Assembly: GCA_947494705.1 (NCBI GenBank)
Contig: CANLVN010000001.1
Location: 310,001-374,000 of the forward strand
From: an uncultured Erythrobacter sp.
GTDB lineage: Bacteria; Pseudomonadota; Alphaproteobacteria; Sphingomonadales; Sphingomonadaceae
Direction: 5' to 3'
DNA: 64,000 nucleotides
Shown: positions 26,482 to 35,863 of the stretch, piece by piece
Numbering within the stretch: the first letter of the stretch is position 1
Layout: every line of letters begins with the position of its first letter
Made by a program: the position numbers and the translations under genes
Notes under the pieces: generated by a model
The model's input: only the letters and a program-made list of their open reading frames with translations
What the model was told of the DNA's origin: nothing
Database searches by the model: none

Positions 26482-28956
26482 ATGGTGGCGGGGGGCTCTT
26501 CATTACTGATGCGCACTAGCGCTTGGGCGATGGCTCTCGCGCTCATCGTCGGGGTACCACAATCGGCTCTTGCGCAGGAAGCTTCGCAGCCGGCGCAAGC
26601 GCCCGCGCGAGCAGATTCTGCGGACAGCGTCGCATTTTCGGTACCGCTGACTTTTGCCAATCGCGCCTTGTCCGACGTAATCGTGCAGATCGGTCGCGAT
26701 CAGAGCGTGGCGATCGAAAGCGAAACGTTCCGGCTCGCCATGGAACGGCTGCTCAACCAGACCGGGCTCGAAGCGCTCGACCGCGCGATCGGCGCGGAGC
26801 CATTCGTTACTCCTGAAGAACTGGCCGCAATCGGCATCGAGGTCGAATTCGACCTCGCACAATTGCAGCTCGTCGTGGTTTCGATCGCGGGCGATCTGCG
26901 TCCGGTGCAACAACTCACCGGCCAGCGCCGCGAGTTCGAGCAGGAAGAATTGCAGCCGACGATCCAGCCGGCACGGTTCAGCGCCTACCTGAACACCAGC
27001 GTAAATCTCGTCTACAACGATGAAAACGGCGCTCCGCCGCCGGATCTGTTCCTGCTCGGCGCGGCCCGGTTCAAGGACGTGGTGCTCGAATTCGACGGTG
27101 GCTTCACCGATTCGCTGGGCGAAGGATACCAGTTCTACCGTCGCTCGCTTCGCGCGGTTTATGACGAGCCCGAAAAATTGCGGCGCTGGAGTGCCGGCGA
27201 TCTGCTGCTCGACAACGGCAACCTTCTGGTGTCGCCCTTCATCGGCGGGGTCGCGGTGGAAAAGGGGCGCCGCAACTTCAACTCCTTCACCCGTCCACTG
27301 CGCGTCACCGGCAGGGAAATCCAGGTCACATCACCCTCGACCGTGGAAGTGCTGGTAAACGGCTCCCCATTCCAGACGCTCGAGCTGCAACCGGGCACCT
27401 ACAGCCTCGACGACCTGCCGATCCGAGTCGGCACCAACGATGTGCAACTGCGTATTCGCGACGCCTCGGGACGCGAGCAGATCGCGCGCTTCGACTATTT
27501 CTTCGAACCGTTCGAACTGGATGCGGGCGAGGAGGAATATTCTCTCGCCGTCGGCGTGATAGCCGAAGAGTTCGGACTGCAGCCCGAATATAGCGACGAT
27601 TTCGCGCTGATCGGAAATTATCGCAGAGCCTTGACCGACCAGTTTATCGTCGGTGGAGGAGTGCAGATCGCGCGAGACCTGCAGGTTGCCTCGCTCGAAA
27701 CCCAGTTTGTCCCCCAGTTCGTCCCGGGCGTGTTCGATTTCCAGACCGCCGTCAGCATCGGCAACGGGACCGGTTTTGCCGCGCGCGGCGGTTACCGCGT
27801 GGTATTCGGGCAAGATTCCGAGAATCGGATTTCTGCTACATTCGACTACGAGAGTGCCAACTTTCGCACTGTGGGTGACATCTCGGATTTCCGGCTCGAG
27901 AATTTCTCCGCCTCTGCCGCTTATAGCCGGGCGCTGTCTCCGCGAGCGGGCGTGGTGGTCGGAGGGTCATATTTCAACAGCGGTAGAGGGCGTGATCAGA
28001 GCAATATCTTTGCCGACCTCACCTATCGCCTGCGGGACAATATCTCGGCCAATGCCGGAGTCGAATACGGCACCGGCTCGTTCGGCCCCAATTTCGGCGT
28101 CCGTGTCGGCATTTCGATATTGTTGGGGCGGCGCCATCGCGCCGACGCAGACTATCGCAGCCGCCGCAAGATTGCCCGCGCCTCGCTTTCGCGCGGGACC
28201 GACAACAATGTCGGCTCGCTCGGTTATTCGGTAAACCTGCAGGACAGCGAGGGACAGACATCGGTCGACGGCATCGTCGACTATATCGGCAACCGCTTCG
28301 AAGCGCGCGCTTCGCTCGGCACCTCGGGCCCGCAATTCGGCGACTTCACCCAGAACCAAACAGCGAGGTTGCAGGTCAGCAGCAGCTTCGCCTTTGCCGA
28401 CGGGGCATTCGGTATCGGACGTCCGATCGAAGACGCATTCCTCGTCGCAACGCCGCACCCGGCGCTTGATGGGGTCGACGTCATCGTAGGGCGCAGCCTC
28501 AACCGCGGCGAGTACGAGGCGTCGAGCGGCACTTTCGGCGGCGCGGTCGCCAACAGCCTTGGCTCCTACAACACGCAGGATGTGCAATACGACGTCGACA
28601 CGCTCGAGGCCGGCTACGCCATCGGCTCGGGCGTCGAACGGCTCGATCCTCCCTTCCGCGCGGGCTATGCGCTCGAAGTGGGCACCGATCGCTTCGTCAG
28701 CGCGGTCGGCTTCCTCGAGATCGGTGGGGAGCCGGCAGAACTCCAGGTCGGAGTCATCTCGTCCGAAGACGATCCGGGATTCGAGCCGCAACCCTTCTTC
28801 ACCAATTCGGGCGGGCGCTTCGGTATCCTCGGACTGGCGCCGGGCCGCACCTACAATATCCGCCTGAATGCGAGCGGGCGCACCTTCTCGATTGCCATCC
28901 CCGAAGGCAACAAGGGACTTTACCGCGCCAATACGATAGACCTACCGGTCGAATAG
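26482..28956 (+). CDS. Outer-membrane fimbrial usher
   Basis: Usher-like: FSAYLNTSVNLVYND..., VEVLVNGSPFQTLELQPGTYSLDDLPIRVGTNDVQLRIRDASGREQ; follows chaperone. Confidence 0.85.
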   Translation: MVAGGSSLLMRTSAWAMALALIVGVPQSALAQEASQPAQAPARADSADSVAFSVPLTFANRALSDVIVQIGRDQSVAIESETFRLAMERLLNQTGLEALDRAIGAEPFVTPEELAAIGIEVEFDLAQLQLVVVSIAGDLRPVQQLTGQRREFEQEELQPTIQPARFSAYLNTSVNLVYNDENGAPPPDLFLLGAARFKDVVLEFDGGFTDSLGEGYQFYRRSLRAVYDEPEKLRRWSAGDLLLDNGNLLVSPFIGGVAVEKGRRNFNSFTRPLRVTGREIQVTSPSTVEVLVNGSPFQTLELQPGTYSLDDLPIRVGTNDVQLRIRDASGREQIARFDYFFEPFELDAGEEEYSLAVGVIAEEFGLQPEYSDDFALIGNYRRALTDQFIVGGGVQIARDLQVASLETQFVPQFVPGVFDFQTAVSIGNGTGFAARGGYRVVFGQDSENRISATFDYESANFRTVGDISDFRLENFSASAAYSRALSPRAGVVVGGSYFNSGRGRDQSNIFADLTYRLRDNISANAGVEYGTGSFGPNFGVRVGISILLGRRHRADADYRSRRKIARASLSRGTDNNVGSLGYSVNLQDSEGQTSVDGIVDYIGNRFEARASLGTSGPQFGDFTQNQTARLQVSSSFAFADGAFGIGRPIEDAFLVATPHPALDGVDVIVGRSLNRGEYEASSGTFGGAVANSLGSYNTQDVQYDVDTLEAGYAIGSGVERLDPPFRAGYALEVGTDRFVSAVGFLEIGGEPAELQVGVISSEDDPGFEPQPFFTNSGGRFGILGLAPGRTYNIRLNASGRTFSIAIPEGNKGLYRANTIDLPVE

Positions 28957-28965
28957 GAGCTTTTC

Positions 28966-29895
28966 ATGCGCACGCGAATCATTCTTGGCGCCTTGGTCTC
29001 GATGGCTGTTTCCGGCACCGCGCAGGCGGCCGAATGCGATCCCGTTTTCGTCGATCGCGACTATTCGATCTTCGTTTCCGGGGTCGAGATAGAACCTGGC
29101 GGGCAGTCGGTCGAGAACCTTCAGGTGCGCGTCGGCAATAGCTCAACCAACTTGCCGGGACCGGGTGCTGGTGCAGCCGGTAATCCGCCCTGCGAAGCCA
29201 CCATTCTGATCGCTCGAGTCGACGGAGCCCAGGTCCCGGGGTTCCCCATCTACAGCATCCGCGCGCCGGGCAATCAGAGTATCGACATCCTGCCCGATCC
29301 ATCGCTCCCCGCTACTCTCGATGGCGGGGTCAGGATCGCGAACGCGCCGCCTGGACCGCAGGGGCGAGCCGTTCCTTTCCGGCTAAACGTGGGCACGGAC
29401 TGGGGGCTGACCGCAGGCACCTATGTCGAACAGCTCGTGCTTCTGCTTCTCGACGAGACCGGGACCATTGTGGATCGGACAAGCCTCACCATCACCATTG
29501 AGATTCCTGCTTCGGTCTCTATCAGGCTCGTGGGCGCGCTGGTCGGTGACGGGGCCGATGGCCCTGCGCTGGTCGATCTTGGCGAATTGTCGAATTCGGA
29601 AGTGACGCGCTCGTCGCCGTTCGGCGCAAGGATATGGAGCACGGCACCCTACCTCGTGGAGATATCCTCGACCAACCGCGGCAACCTGCTGAAGGAACAG
29701 GGCACCGAGACGATACCGTACAATCTAACCTTCGATTCGATGGAGGTCGATCTCGCCGCTGGGTGGGAGTTCTTCTATCCCCTCCCAACGACCGCCTCGG
29801 GTGTGCTGCGCAGGATGGCGGTTAAGGTACAGCCCGTAACCGCTTCGGCCGGCGAATATGCCGACCGGGTTGCGGTATCGGTTTCGGTCAAATAA
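28966..29895 (+). CDS. SCPU-type secreted protein, probable pilus tip/minor subunit
   Basis: Signal peptide; ..LNVGTDWGLTAGTYVEQLVLLLLDETGTIVDRTSLTITIEIPASVSIRLVG; last gene of the chaperone-usher operon. Confidence 0.6.
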   Translation: MRTRIILGALVSMAVSGTAQAAECDPVFVDRDYSIFVSGVEIEPGGQSVENLQVRVGNSSTNLPGPGAGAAGNPPCEATILIARVDGAQVPGFPIYSIRAPGNQSIDILPDPSLPATLDGGVRIANAPPGPQGRAVPFRLNVGTDWGLTAGTYVEQLVLLLLDETGTIVDRTSLTITIEIPASVSIRLVGALVGDGADGPALVDLGELSNSEVTRSSPFGARIWSTAPYLVEISSTNRGNLLKEQGTETIPYNLTFDSMEVDLAAGWEFFYPLPTTASGVLRRMAVKVQPVTASAGEYADRVAVSVSVK

Positions 29896-29896
29896 T

Positions 29897-30313
29897 CTAA
29901 ATAGCGATTATGCCGAGGCTGATTGCCAGCGAGCCGTTCAGCCTGTTGGGCCGAACCGTGATCGGCACCGCGCGGGCCGAAGGACCGCTGCGATCGGCGA
30001 CATGGCTCGCGCCCGATTCTTCGAGCTGGCGGGTCTCACCGGCATAGGTGATCTCGATCTCTTCATTTTCGGCAAGGACCCTGTGCGACGCGACGATCCG
30101 GAATGCGCGTCCACTGTTGCACATCTCGAAGATCGATCCGGTCGCGACCCCGTCGCTCTCGTTTACGGCAAGCGTTGGTGCGCGAATTTCGCAGACCTCC
30201 GGAACGACCAGTGAGATTTGCATCCCGCTCGCCGAGCGATCGGAAGCGGCCGCAGGTGCGGCAAAGGCCGTGAAAAGGCTGGAGATGGCAATGAAGCCAG
30301 CGATTTTGCGCAT
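29897..30313 (-). CDS. Small secreted SCPU-like protein, convergent with pilus operon
   Basis: MRKIAGFIAISSLFTAFAAPAAA signal; MQISLVVPEVCEIRAPTLAVNES...; position beside usher operon. Confidence 0.5.
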   Translation of the reverse strand: MRKIAGFIAISSLFTAFAAPAAASDRSASGMQISLVVPEVCEIRAPTLAVNESDGVATGSIFEMCNSGRAFRIVASHRVLAENEEIEITYAGETRQLEESGASHVADRSGPSARAVPITVRPNRLNGSLAISLGIIAI

Positions 30314-30668
30314 GCGGTGTTTCCTTCCGCATGTGTATTAGGAGCAATCGGTTAACATTCTCATCATGCGCGCGGGCAATCATTGCCGTTGCGATCGGGC
30401 GGCACGGCTCCAGGTTTGTCGGGCACTTCGGAAATAATGGAGCAAGGCGTTCATCTCGAATGTCGAGCGAGGCTCATTCGATCACCAATTACAGCAATTC
30501 TGCGCAAGGACGCGGGACTTTCAGATCACTGTCGAAATTGAAGGTCCGCTTTCGGGCATGAGCGGTAGGCGGTGGAACGTCCGTGCTTGGGGTGCAAAGC
30601 TGTCAAACTTGACCACCCAATAGCACTAAGCGACGCAGCAATAGCCGGGGATCGTCGTGCAGCTCAAA

Positions 30669-31058
30669 CTACGCAGCCAGCAGCCCCCGCTCCATCTCAC
30701 CCATAAGGTCTACATCCTTCGCCGGATCGTGAAACAGGTGCCCGCATACGTCGTAGGTCATGGTGATCGACGAGTGCCCCAGCATCACCTGTATGCACTT
30801 CGGCGGCCATCCTTGATCGATGAAGAGCGAGGCAGCTGCATGCCGCATGGCATGCAGTGAGAACCTCGGAGCGCCCTCCCCGTCCACGATGCCGCACTTG
30901 AGCATCAGCGGCTTGAAGATGCGATTGTAGATGTTCGAGTGTGTCTCGACGTTGCCCACACCGTTCGGGAACACCAGGTCGAGATCACCCTTTGGGCAAG
31001 CCGCCTTCCAAGCCTTTAGCCCCAAGCCACTTTCGAGAACTTCTTGGTGCAATGCCAA
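30669..31058 (-). pseudogene. Truncated tyrosine recombinase/phage integrase (C-terminal part only)
   Basis: FSLHAMRHAAASLFIDQGWPPKCIQVMLGHSSITMTYDVCGHLF; only ~130 aa; Y-x-GHLF nucleophile position reads Cys. Confidence 0.8.
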
Positions 31059-31165
31059 GCGAGTTGAACCATCGAGATGGGGCGAGTAAGGTTGGAAAAC
31101 TTCACTTTTTGAGGCTCGTCAAGACCTACCGTCAGCAGCTCACGGGCCACTCAAAAGAAGTTTGT

Positions 31166-31183
31166 TGGTAGCGGAGGAGGGAC
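31166..31183 (-). other. tRNA 3'-end-like sequence (possible att remnant)
   Basis: Reverse strand GTCCCTCCTCCGCTACCA resembles a tRNA T-stem/acceptor 3' end with CCA; next to the integrase remnant. Confidence 0.45.
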
Positions 31184-31310
31184 ATTTGAGGAACCTTTAT
31201 CCATCTGTTTTTGCTCACGTATTTCGATACAGGTCCGAAACGCACCCCCACTGATACCCCTAAGAAGGCGCACTTAGCGCCAACCCGTTGAATTAGCGCG
31301 ACTGACCGAT

Positions 31311-31748
31311 TCAGACCGCTTTTCTCCATTGGAGAATGTGGCGGCGAAACCGTTCTGAACCAGTTGCCTCAGTTGCTGAAAGCGTGAGGCCTCCCTCACC
31401 GTCGAATTCGAAACGCCTGCGTTGCTCGGTCCCGGAAAAGTCCGGGTTGAGCGACATGGCGACTGAATGAACAACTTCGTCGCCTTCAATGCGCCATGGC
31501 CCAGCATAATGAAAATAGCTGTCAAAGGCCGCCGCCTTCTGTTCGGGCGCAGCATTGCGGGCATTGGTGATGCCGAATTTCGGACGGTCGCTTTGGGCTA
31601 TGCTTGCCGTCATCGTCCCATCGCCGGAATAGACGATATAGCCATGCGCGGTATCGCCGAACGGACGGGTGACGGCACCATCGGCATATTCGATACGCCA
31701 ATCGGCCAGCACCCATGCTCCGATGAAGTCTTCACGATCATGCGGCAT
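31311..31748 (-). CDS. Lipocalin-like domain protein
   Basis: DFIGAWVLADWRIEYADGAVTRPFGDTAHGYIVYSGDGTMTASIAQSDRPKF... as in the lipocalin-like (PF13924-type) family. Confidence 0.65.
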   Translation of the reverse strand: MPHDREDFIGAWVLADWRIEYADGAVTRPFGDTAHGYIVYSGDGTMTASIAQSDRPKFGITNARNAAPEQKAAAFDSYFHYAGPWRIEGDEVVHSVAMSLNPDFSGTEQRRRFEFDGEGGLTLSATEATGSERFRRHILQWRKAV

Positions 31749-33453
31749 CGGACAATTCCTTGTGCAAGGCGGGGCGGCGATTCTGCACGATACGAAAGCG
31801 ACTGGCGACGAAGGCCAGATCCGCAAGGCAGGCATTGCCAGCAGGGTTCAGCCCCGAAACGTGATAGTCGCTGTAAGCAGCCGCGAAATTGGCCCACATC
31901 GCGCCGTGAAGATTGATCGACAGATTCATCCCCGCAACCGCGCAGGCATTGAGCGATCGTGCGATGAAGTCCTCGTCGGTGGAATACAGATAGGACGAGA
32001 TGGCACCGTGCTTGCGGACCAGTTGCGTGGCCTCATCTACGGCGGCGTCACCGGTCTCGGCGGCGATGAGGAACATGACCGGCCCGAAATGCTCTTCGGC
32101 GTAAAGCGTTTCATTGCCGGATGCGATCGCGACGATCAGCGGCGTCATCGTCCGCGCATCGGGAAAGTCGGGATGTGCATAGGGCGCCGGTCGCCGCAAG
32201 ATACGGGCATCGCCATGCTCTTGCGCGCTGAGTTCGAGCCGCCGGACGATGTCGCAGCTCGGTTCGGCCTGCACCGCGCCCATGATGGCGGCGGCCATGG
32301 CCGGGCTGTCGGCAATTTCATCCACCGCAGCCACCAGCGCCTGCGCCACCTGTTCGAAGGACACATGTCCCTGCGCGGTGGTGATACCGCTGCTGGGAAT
32401 GTAGATGTTCTGCGGGCTGGTGCACATCTGCGCTGAGAACAGGCAGGTCGCACGGGCTATGGCCTTTGCCGTTTGCGCAAGATCGACACAGCTTTCCAGC
32501 ACCACCGAATTGATCCCGGCGGTCTCGGTGAAAAGCAGCTTGCCGGTGACCGTGCGCTCCAGATGCCCGCCATAGCGCGGGCTTCCGGTGAAATCGATGA
32601 TCTGCACTGCCGGATGATCGATGAAGGACTGCGCCACGGGTTCTTCAATCGAATCGATCGCCAGCGTCACGAGATTCGGGTCGAAACCGAATGCTGCCAG
32701 TGTTGCGCGGCATTCCTGCACCACCATGGCCATCGGCAGGATTGCGATGGGATGCGGTTTGACGATGACCGGATTGCCCGTCGCCAGGCTGGCGAACATC
32801 GCCGGATAGGCATTCCATGTCGGGAAGGATGCACAGCAGATCACCAGGCCCACCCCGCGCGGCATCAGCGTATAGGTCTTGTCGAGCGCAACCTCCTCGC
32901 TGCCGAAGGTGCGTTCCCACCGGGCCGAAGGCTGTATGTCGCGCATCGCCTTTGCGGCATAGGCAAGAGCTTCGATTCCGCGGTCCAGGGCATTCGGGCC
33001 GCTGCCGCTGAACGCCTGGGTATAGCTTTGCCCGGCAACATGCATGACGGCATGCGCCATCTCGAAATTGCGGTCATAGATACGTTCGGCCATTTCCAGG
33101 CACACTGCGATCCGTGCCTCGAACCCGGTGTTGCGCCATGCGGGCAAGGCCGCCTGTGCCGCATCGATCAGGGTGACGGGGTCGCTTTGCGGATAGGTGA
33201 TGCCGAGCCGTGCACGGGTGAAGGGCGATTCCTCATCGCCCAGCCAGCCGATGATGCCAGGCTGATCGAGATCGAACGGCTGGCCAAGTCTCGCCTCGAA
33301 CGCGGCCTTGCCCGCCTGCGGCTTGCCGGGTGCGTGAAACCTGGAGCTCGGCGAATCCCGGAAAGGGCTCCAGTTGCAGCGCGTCTCGACGGCGTGGATA
33401 GCGGCCTCGAGGGTTGCAGCGTGTCGTGCGACAAGCCGATCAAGCGTTTCCAT
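31738..33453 (-). CDS. PaaN-like aldehyde dehydrogenase family protein
   Basis: ALDH fold; PSARWERTFGSEEVALDKTYTLMPRGVGLVICCASFPTWNAYPAMFASLATGNPVIVKPHP; catalytic-Cys motif SAQMCTSPQN. Confidence 0.75.
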   Translation of the reverse strand: METLDRLVARHAATLEAAIHAVETRCNWSPFRDSPSSRFHAPGKPQAGKAAFEARLGQPFDLDQPGIIGWLGDEESPFTRARLGITYPQSDPVTLIDAAQAALPAWRNTGFEARIAVCLEMAERIYDRNFEMAHAVMHVAGQSYTQAFSGSGPNALDRGIEALAYAAKAMRDIQPSARWERTFGSEEVALDKTYTLMPRGVGLVICCASFPTWNAYPAMFASLATGNPVIVKPHPIAILPMAMVVQECRATLAAFGFDPNLVTLAIDSIEEPVAQSFIDHPAVQIIDFTGSPRYGGHLERTVTGKLLFTETAGINSVVLESCVDLAQTAKAIARATCLFSAQMCTSPQNIYIPSSGITTAQGHVSFEQVAQALVAAVDEIADSPAMAAAIMGAVQAEPSCDIVRRLELSAQEHGDARILRRPAPYAHPDFPDARTMTPLIVAIASGNETLYAEEHFGPVMFLIAAETGDAAVDEATQLVRKHGAISSYLYSTDEDFIARSLNACAVAGMNLSINLHGAMWANFAAAYSDYHVSGLNPAGNACLADLAFVASRFRIVQNRRPALHKELSDAA

Positions 33454-33468
33454 CACAATGAATATCCG

Positions 33469-34629
33469 TCAGTTGATACGTTCGACGATCATGGCGGCGC
33501 CCGTGCCGGACGCGCCCGTAACCACCACCAAACCAAGCGTTCCGTCCGCCGCATCGAGGCAATCGAGAAGCGTGGAAGTCAGAATCGCCCCGCTCGCCCC
33601 CAGCGGGTGTCCCTTGGCGATGTGGCCGCCGCTGGCATTGACCTTCGCCGGATCGGGATTTCGGTCGCGCAGGAATTTTGCGATCGTCACGGAAAAGGAT
33701 TCCATGAATTCGATACGGTCCATATCCTCCAGCGACAGTCCGGCACGGACCAGCGCCTGGTCCATCGCGGTGAAGCCGGCGGTAAGCGATGCGGCGGGGT
33801 CTCCACCGCAATCGGCATAGGCAAGAATACGCGCGCGCGGAGTTGCACTTGCATCCCGCTTGCCGATCAGCGCCAGTGCCGCCCCGTCGCAGACCGGCGG
33901 GGCATGGCCGAGCGTATGCAGCGGCTCGAACTGTTCGCCCCCCAGCGCATCGGCATAGTGGTGTTGCAACACGCCGAAGCCCGGCGGCATCACAGCCAGC
34001 GATCCGGCATCGGTTCTCGACCGAACGCATTCTTCGGCTGCCAGCGATCCGGTATCGACGCGAGACCGCACCAGTGCTGCCTCGCTCTCGGCGGCCGCTG
34101 CCCTTTGCTGCGAGGCCAGCGCAACCGCGTCGAGTTCTTCGCGCGTTATGCCTTCGCAATTGGCCAGCCTGTCCGCCGCCAGCACTACAGGAATGTACCG
34201 CGCACGATGCGGGAAGGAGAGATCGGTATAATAGCTCGCCCGGTCTCCCATGAAGGGTACCCGGCTCATGCACTCTACCCCTCCAGCGAGAACTCTTGCG
34301 GCCTGATCGCTCGCCACCATCGCCGCCGCCTGGCCTATCGCGGTCAGGCCCGAAGCGCAGTAATTGTTGAGCGAGATGGCCGCCGCCCTGTCGGGCAGCT
34401 CGGCATGTAGCTTGGAGACCAGCGCGATATGCCCCCCCTGATCATCCACCTGCCCCACGCATCCAAGCAGCAGAGCATCCGGTATTCGCACACCGTCGCC
34501 ACAGTTCGCCGCCAGTGCATCGACCTGCTGCCGCACCAGTTCCTGCGGGCTCAACCCGGCAAGACCGCCGTTTTCCTTCGCCTTACCCCGTGGTGTCCGC
34601 AACGCATCGTGAATATAGACCCCTGTCAC
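33469..34629 (-). CDS. Thiolase (acetyl-CoA C-acyltransferase)
   Basis: YIHDALRTPRGKAKENGGLAGLSPQELV...; NNYCASGLTAIGQAAAMVASDQAARVLAGGVECMSRVP; GGHIAKGHPLGASGA. Confidence 0.88.
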   Translation of the reverse strand: MTGVYIHDALRTPRGKAKENGGLAGLSPQELVRQQVDALAANCGDGVRIPDALLLGCVGQVDDQGGHIALVSKLHAELPDRAAAISLNNYCASGLTAIGQAAAMVASDQAARVLAGGVECMSRVPFMGDRASYYTDLSFPHRARYIPVVLAADRLANCEGITREELDAVALASQQRAAAAESEAALVRSRVDTGSLAAEECVRSRTDAGSLAVMPPGFGVLQHHYADALGGEQFEPLHTLGHAPPVCDGAALALIGKRDASATPRARILAYADCGGDPAASLTAGFTAMDQALVRAGLSLEDMDRIEFMESFSVTIAKFLRDRNPDPAKVNASGGHIAKGHPLGASGAILTSTLLDCLDAADGTLGLVVVTGASGTGAAMIVERIN

Positions 34630-34632
34630 GCC

Positions 34633-35862
34633 TCAGACCCCGACAACGAAGCTGCATGCTGTCGTGGCGCTGCCGCCCACGTTAAATGTCGCGACATTGC
34701 GAGCCCCGTCGATCTGGTAATCGCCGGCATTGCCGGAAACTTGGCGCCAACTGTCGAGCATCATCCGCACGCCCGTGGCACCGACCGGATGCCCCGAGCC
34801 GATCAGCCCGCCCGAGGCGTTGACCGGCAGCTTCCCGCCAAGAGCGATGGTACCGTCTTCGATCGCACGCCAGCTTTGCCCGGGTGGAGTGATCCCGAAG
34901 TGATCGATCGCCATATATTCCGTGACCGAGAAACAGTCGTGCACCTCGACCCCGTCGCATGCATAGATGTCGTCCATTCCGGCACGGCGCAGCGCATCCG
35001 TCATGGCCTTGCGGACAAAGGGAAACACGTATGGCTGGCCCTTGCTGTCGTTGATCTTGCGCTGATACAGAAGCGGTGCGGTGGTGTGCCCCCAGCCCTT
35101 GATGCGCGGCACCGACGACAGGGGTATGCCGCACCGTGCGGCCCATTTCTCGGCATAGTCGCGTGAGGCGAGGAAAACCGCCGCGGCGCCATCCGTCACC
35201 TGCCCGCAATCGGACTTGCGCAGGCGGCCCTCGATCCGCGGGTTCGCCTCGTCGTTATCGCCCAGGTGATCCTCGGCAATCGCCCAGCCCCTCGTTTGCG
35301 AATTGGGGTTGCGCTTACCATTGGCGAAGTTGTTTTCGGAAATCGCACGCAGATGAGCCCGGTCGAGACCGTGGCGTTCCTCGTATTCCTCCTCGACCTG
35401 CGAGAACATGTAAGGCCACAGATAGCGTGCCGAGGTTGCTTCCTGCCCGGCCCATGCGGCGGCGCCCAGATGTTCGGCCGCGGTCTGGCCGGGAACATTC
35501 CGCATCAGCTCTATCCCGAGCACCAGGGCGAGATCATAGCGTCCCGCCTCGATCTCGGCCGCTGCGGCAAGCAGAGCGATACTGCCCGAAGCGCAGGCCG
35601 CTTCGTGGCGCGAAGCCGGCACGCCGGACAGATCGGGATGCACATGGCCGAAGAAGCCGCCGAGCTGGCCCTGCCCAGCAAACAGCTCGCCGACGAAATT
35701 GCCGACATGTGCGGTTTCGACTTCGCCCGGCTCGATCCGTGTGGCGGCGAAGGATGCCTCCGCCACATCGCGAAACAGATCGAACAGCGTCTGCCCCTCC
35801 CGCGCTATGTTGCGTGCAAAGTCGCTTTGTGCGCCGCCCAGGATGAATACTTCCGGCGTCAT
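34633..35862 (-). CDS. Thiolase family protein (SCP2/SCPx-like acetyl-CoA acetyltransferase)
   Basis: VFILGGAQSDFARNIAREGQTLFDLFRD; RHEAACASGSIALLAAAAEI; ASGGLIGSGHPVGATGVRM. Confidence 0.85.
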   Translation of the reverse strand: MTPEVFILGGAQSDFARNIAREGQTLFDLFRDVAEASFAATRIEPGEVETAHVGNFVGELFAGQGQLGGFFGHVHPDLSGVPASRHEAACASGSIALLAAAAEIEAGRYDLALVLGIELMRNVPGQTAAEHLGAAAWAGQEATSARYLWPYMFSQVEEEYEERHGLDRAHLRAISENNFANGKRNPNSQTRGWAIAEDHLGDNDEANPRIEGRLRKSDCGQVTDGAAAVFLASRDYAEKWAARCGIPLSSVPRIKGWGHTTAPLLYQRKINDSKGQPYVFPFVRKAMTDALRRAGMDDIYACDGVEVHDCFSVTEYMAIDHFGITPPGQSWRAIEDGTIALGGKLPVNASGGLIGSGHPVGATGVRMMLDSWRQVSGNAGDYQIDGARNVATFNVGGSATTACSFVVGV

Positions 35863-35863
35863 C

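Noticed and set aside
32473-34410. 645-aa plus-strand ORF opposite the ALDH and thiolase genes
   Set aside because: Spans two real minus-strand genes; low-complexity translation without recognisable family.
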